Assembly: GCA_012800995.1 (NCBI GenBank)
Contig: JAAZIH010000008.1
Location: forward strand, 1-7,320
DNA: 7,320 bases
Direction of reading: 5' to 3'
From: Chloroflexota bacterium
GTDB taxonomy: Bacteria > Chloroflexota > Anaerolineae > Anaerolineales > Anaerolineaceae
The notes under the pieces are model-generated. The model saw only the letters and a program-made list of their open reading frames with translations, was not told the DNA's origin and made no database searches. A program made the translations under genes and the position numbers. Positions 5,676 to 7,320 of this stretch are shown here, piece by piece. The first letter of the stretch is position 1; each line of letters starts with the position of its first letter.

Positions 5676-7247
5676 ATGGATAGCCTAAGTATTACTGCAA
5701 ACGAAAAGTTGGAAGAAGGCAATATGGCTGAAAACGGTACGCTCATTCTCGAAGCAAGAAATATTTACAAAACCTTTCCCGGGACAGTTGCCAACGCCGA
5801 TGTTAGCCTGGAGTTACACCGGGGAGAAGTACTGGCACTTTTAGGGGAAAATGGTGCGGGTAAATCGACCTTGATGAACGTCATTTATGGTCTTTACACC
5901 CAGGACAGTGGTGAGATTTACCTCAATGGTGAGCCTTACGCGATTAACAATCCGCATGATGCCATTAAGGCTGGCATTGGTATGGTACATCAGCATTTTA
6001 TGTTGGTACCAGTCTTTTCGGTGCTTGAAAATGTGATGTTAGGCGCGGAGTCGACTCAAGGTCCTTTCTTGAATAAAAAAGCTGCTGAAAAGCGTTTGCG
6101 TGATCTTGAAGAAAGCTTTGGCCTTTATGTAGACCCACATGCGATTATTGAGGAATTGCCAGTGGGTTTGCAACAAAGAGTGGAAATTTTAAAAGCGCTC
6201 TATCGCGATGTGGAGATTCTGATATTAGATGAACCCACTGCGGTTTTGACACCCCAGGAAACTGAAGAGCTCTTTAAGGTGATGCGACGTTTGACCGAAA
6301 GAGGCGTTTCGATCGTCTTTATTACTCATAAGCTGAAAGAAGTTTTGGAGATTGCAGATCGAATTATCATCATGCGCCGTGGAGAGGTGGTAGGCACAAC
6401 CACACCAGCAGAGACCGATGAACATGGTTTGGCGAGCATGATGGTCGGCAGGGAGGTCATCCTTGAAGTTGATAAAGGGCCGGCAAATCCAGGCGAAACT
6501 GTTCTGGAAGTTTTTAATCTCAATATACAGGATCAGAACCAGCTGCATTCGGTGAGAAACGTTTCATTAAACCTGCGTGCTGGTGAGATTTTGGGGGTTG
6601 CTGGCGTGCAAGGCAATGGACAAAGTGAACTGGTGGAAGCGCTTACTGGATTAAGACGGTATAACAGCGGTGAAGTTTGGATTGATGGAAAACGTATGCC
6701 CCAGGAAAAACCACGGACTTTGGTTGAACAAGGTATGGGACATATCCCTGAAGATCGCCAAAAACACGGCTTGATACTGCAATATCCGTTAACCTCCAAT
6801 TTCGCGCTCTGCACGTATTATCGCGAGCCTTTTTCGAAACATGGTATTTTGAATGCTGATGAAGCTTTGCGCAATGCCGAAGAACTCATGGAACGCTTTG
6901 ATGTGCGCGCGCCATCACCCACAACTAATGCTGGCGATTTGAGCGGTGGTAATCAGCAAAAAGTGATTGTGGGGCGCGAGCTTAGCCGGGATGTGTCGCT
7001 GGTAATTGCCAGTCAACCCACACGCGGTTTGGACGTAGGCTCGATTGAATATATCCACAAGACGCTGATTGAAATGCGTGATGCTGGTGTTGGTGTTTTG
7101 TTAGTATCTTCGGAGCTTGAAGAGATTATGTCGCTTAGTGACCGCATCGCGGTGATTTATCGCGGTGAGATTCTAAAGGTTTTAGATGCTGCTGCGGCAA
7201 GCCGCGAAGAAATTGGTTTACTGATGGCTGGACATGTTTCAGAATAA
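5676..7247 (+). CDS. ABC transporter ATP-binding protein, double NBD, BMP/nucleoside-type
   Basis: A 523-residue cytoplasmic ATPase with two fused nucleotide-binding domains, of the RbsA/NupO/YufO type, which powers import through the two permeases. NBD1 (about 24-260) has Walker A GENGAGKST (57-65), Q-loop Gln106, signature LPVGLQQ (161-167), Walker B ILILDEPT (181-188) and H-loop His218. NBD2 (about 276-520) has a Walker A without lysine, GVQGNGQSE (310-318), a canonical signature LSGGNQQ (422-428), a Walker B region reading IASQPT (444-449) with Ser and Gln where Asp and catalytic Glu would be, and SS in place of the H-loop His. Domain 2 therefore cannot hydrolyse ATP normally. Loss of these NBD2 residues is common in the family. 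Pro162 in the NBD1 signature, where family members usually have Ser, is less usual. It starts two bases after permease 2 and is the last gene of the operon; the first ~22 residues are an extension ahead of the domain. Confidence 0.95.
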   Translation: MDSLSITANEKLEEGNMAENGTLILEARNIYKTFPGTVANADVSLELHRGEVLALLGENGAGKSTLMNVIYGLYTQDSGEIYLNGEPYAINNPHDAIKAGIGMVHQHFMLVPVFSVLENVMLGAESTQGPFLNKKAAEKRLRDLEESFGLYVDPHAIIEELPVGLQQRVEILKALYRDVEILILDEPTAVLTPQETEELFKVMRRLTERGVSIVFITHKLKEVLEIADRIIIMRRGEVVGTTTPAETDEHGLASMMVGREVILEVDKGPANPGETVLEVFNLNIQDQNQLHSVRNVSLNLRAGEILGVAGVQGNGQSELVEALTGLRRYNSGEVWIDGKRMPQEKPRTLVEQGMGHIPEDRQKHGLILQYPLTSNFALCTYYREPFSKHGILNADEALRNAEELMERFDVRAPSPTTNAGDLSGGNQQKVIVGRELSRDVSLVIASQPTRGLDVGSIEYIHKTLIEMRDAGVGVLLVSSELEEIMSLSDRIAVIYRGEILKVLDAAAASREEIGLLMAGHVSE

Positions 7248-7266
7248 GCAAGTGAATGAGATTAGT

Positions 7267-7299
7267 TACAGGCACTCGAAAGGGTGCCTGTATTGTTAT
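7267..7299 (+). terminator. Intrinsic terminator of the ABC operon
   Basis: TACAGGCAC (7267-7275) pairs with GTGCCTGTA (7284-7292). The stem is extended inward by a T-G wobble and a C-G pair closing a GAAA (GNRA-type) tetraloop at 7278-7281. A U-rich tail TTGTTAT follows at 7293-7299. The hairpin lies 19 bases after the ATPase stop. This is the best terminator in the window and marks the end of the operon. Nothing further is recognisable in 7300-7320. Confidence 0.8.
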
Positions 7300-7320
7300 C
7301 TGCCTGAGTAGGTAAGCATG

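Noticed and set aside
7318..7320. ATG at the very end of the window as the start of the next gene.
   Set aside because: Only a weak AGGT precedes it and no downstream sequence is available, so it cannot be supported.

Overview
This window looks like a stretch of bacterial chromosome carrying housekeeping and nutrient-uptake genes. All six convincing genes are on the + strand and together fill almost the whole window. The protein styles suggest a member of the Chloroflexota, class Anaerolineae: a BMP-family lipoprotein with a Pro/Val/Glu-rich linker after the lipid cysteine, an SLC45-like MFS carrier, and mixed AT/GC composition. This placement is inference from general resemblance, not from a marker gene. 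There are no rRNA or tRNA genes, mobile elements, CRISPR arrays or phage genes.

Left part (1-850): trmD, the tRNA m1G37 methyltransferase. A well-formed sigma70-type promoter (TTGCCA, 17 bp, TACAAT) lies so close to the gene that the predicted transcription start is the A of the ATG. There is no Shine-Dalgarno sequence, so trmD is probably translated from a leaderless mRNA. The usual upstream neighbour rimM cannot be recognised in the 85 bases available. A perfect 10-bp hairpin straddles the trmD stop codon.

Middle (898-2250): an MFS carrier of the GPH/SLC45-like type, probably a sugar or glycoside:cation symporter, with a strong ribosome binding site. The 158-base gap after it holds a long interrupted inverted repeat, two candidate promoters and a small palindrome, and forms the control region of the next operon.

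Right part (2409-7247): a complete four-gene ABC importer of the BMP (basic membrane protein) / nucleoside type: lipoprotein binding protein, two permeases of the BPD_transp_2 family, and a double-domain ATPase. The binding protein captures the ligand outside the membrane, the two permeases form the channel, and the ATPase drives import with one canonical and one degenerate ATP site. A strong hairpin lacking a good U-tract lies between the binding-protein gene and the permeases and probably lowers expression of the distal genes. The last three genes are tightly coupled (4-bp overlap, then a 2-bp gap). The operon ends at an intrinsic terminator with a GAAA tetraloop. Family precedent makes purine nucleosides the likeliest substrate, but the sequence alone does not prove it.

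I see no convincing novel system here. The interesting points are regulatory: leaderless trmD, the long inverted repeat and palindrome before the ABC operon, and the intra-operon hairpin.
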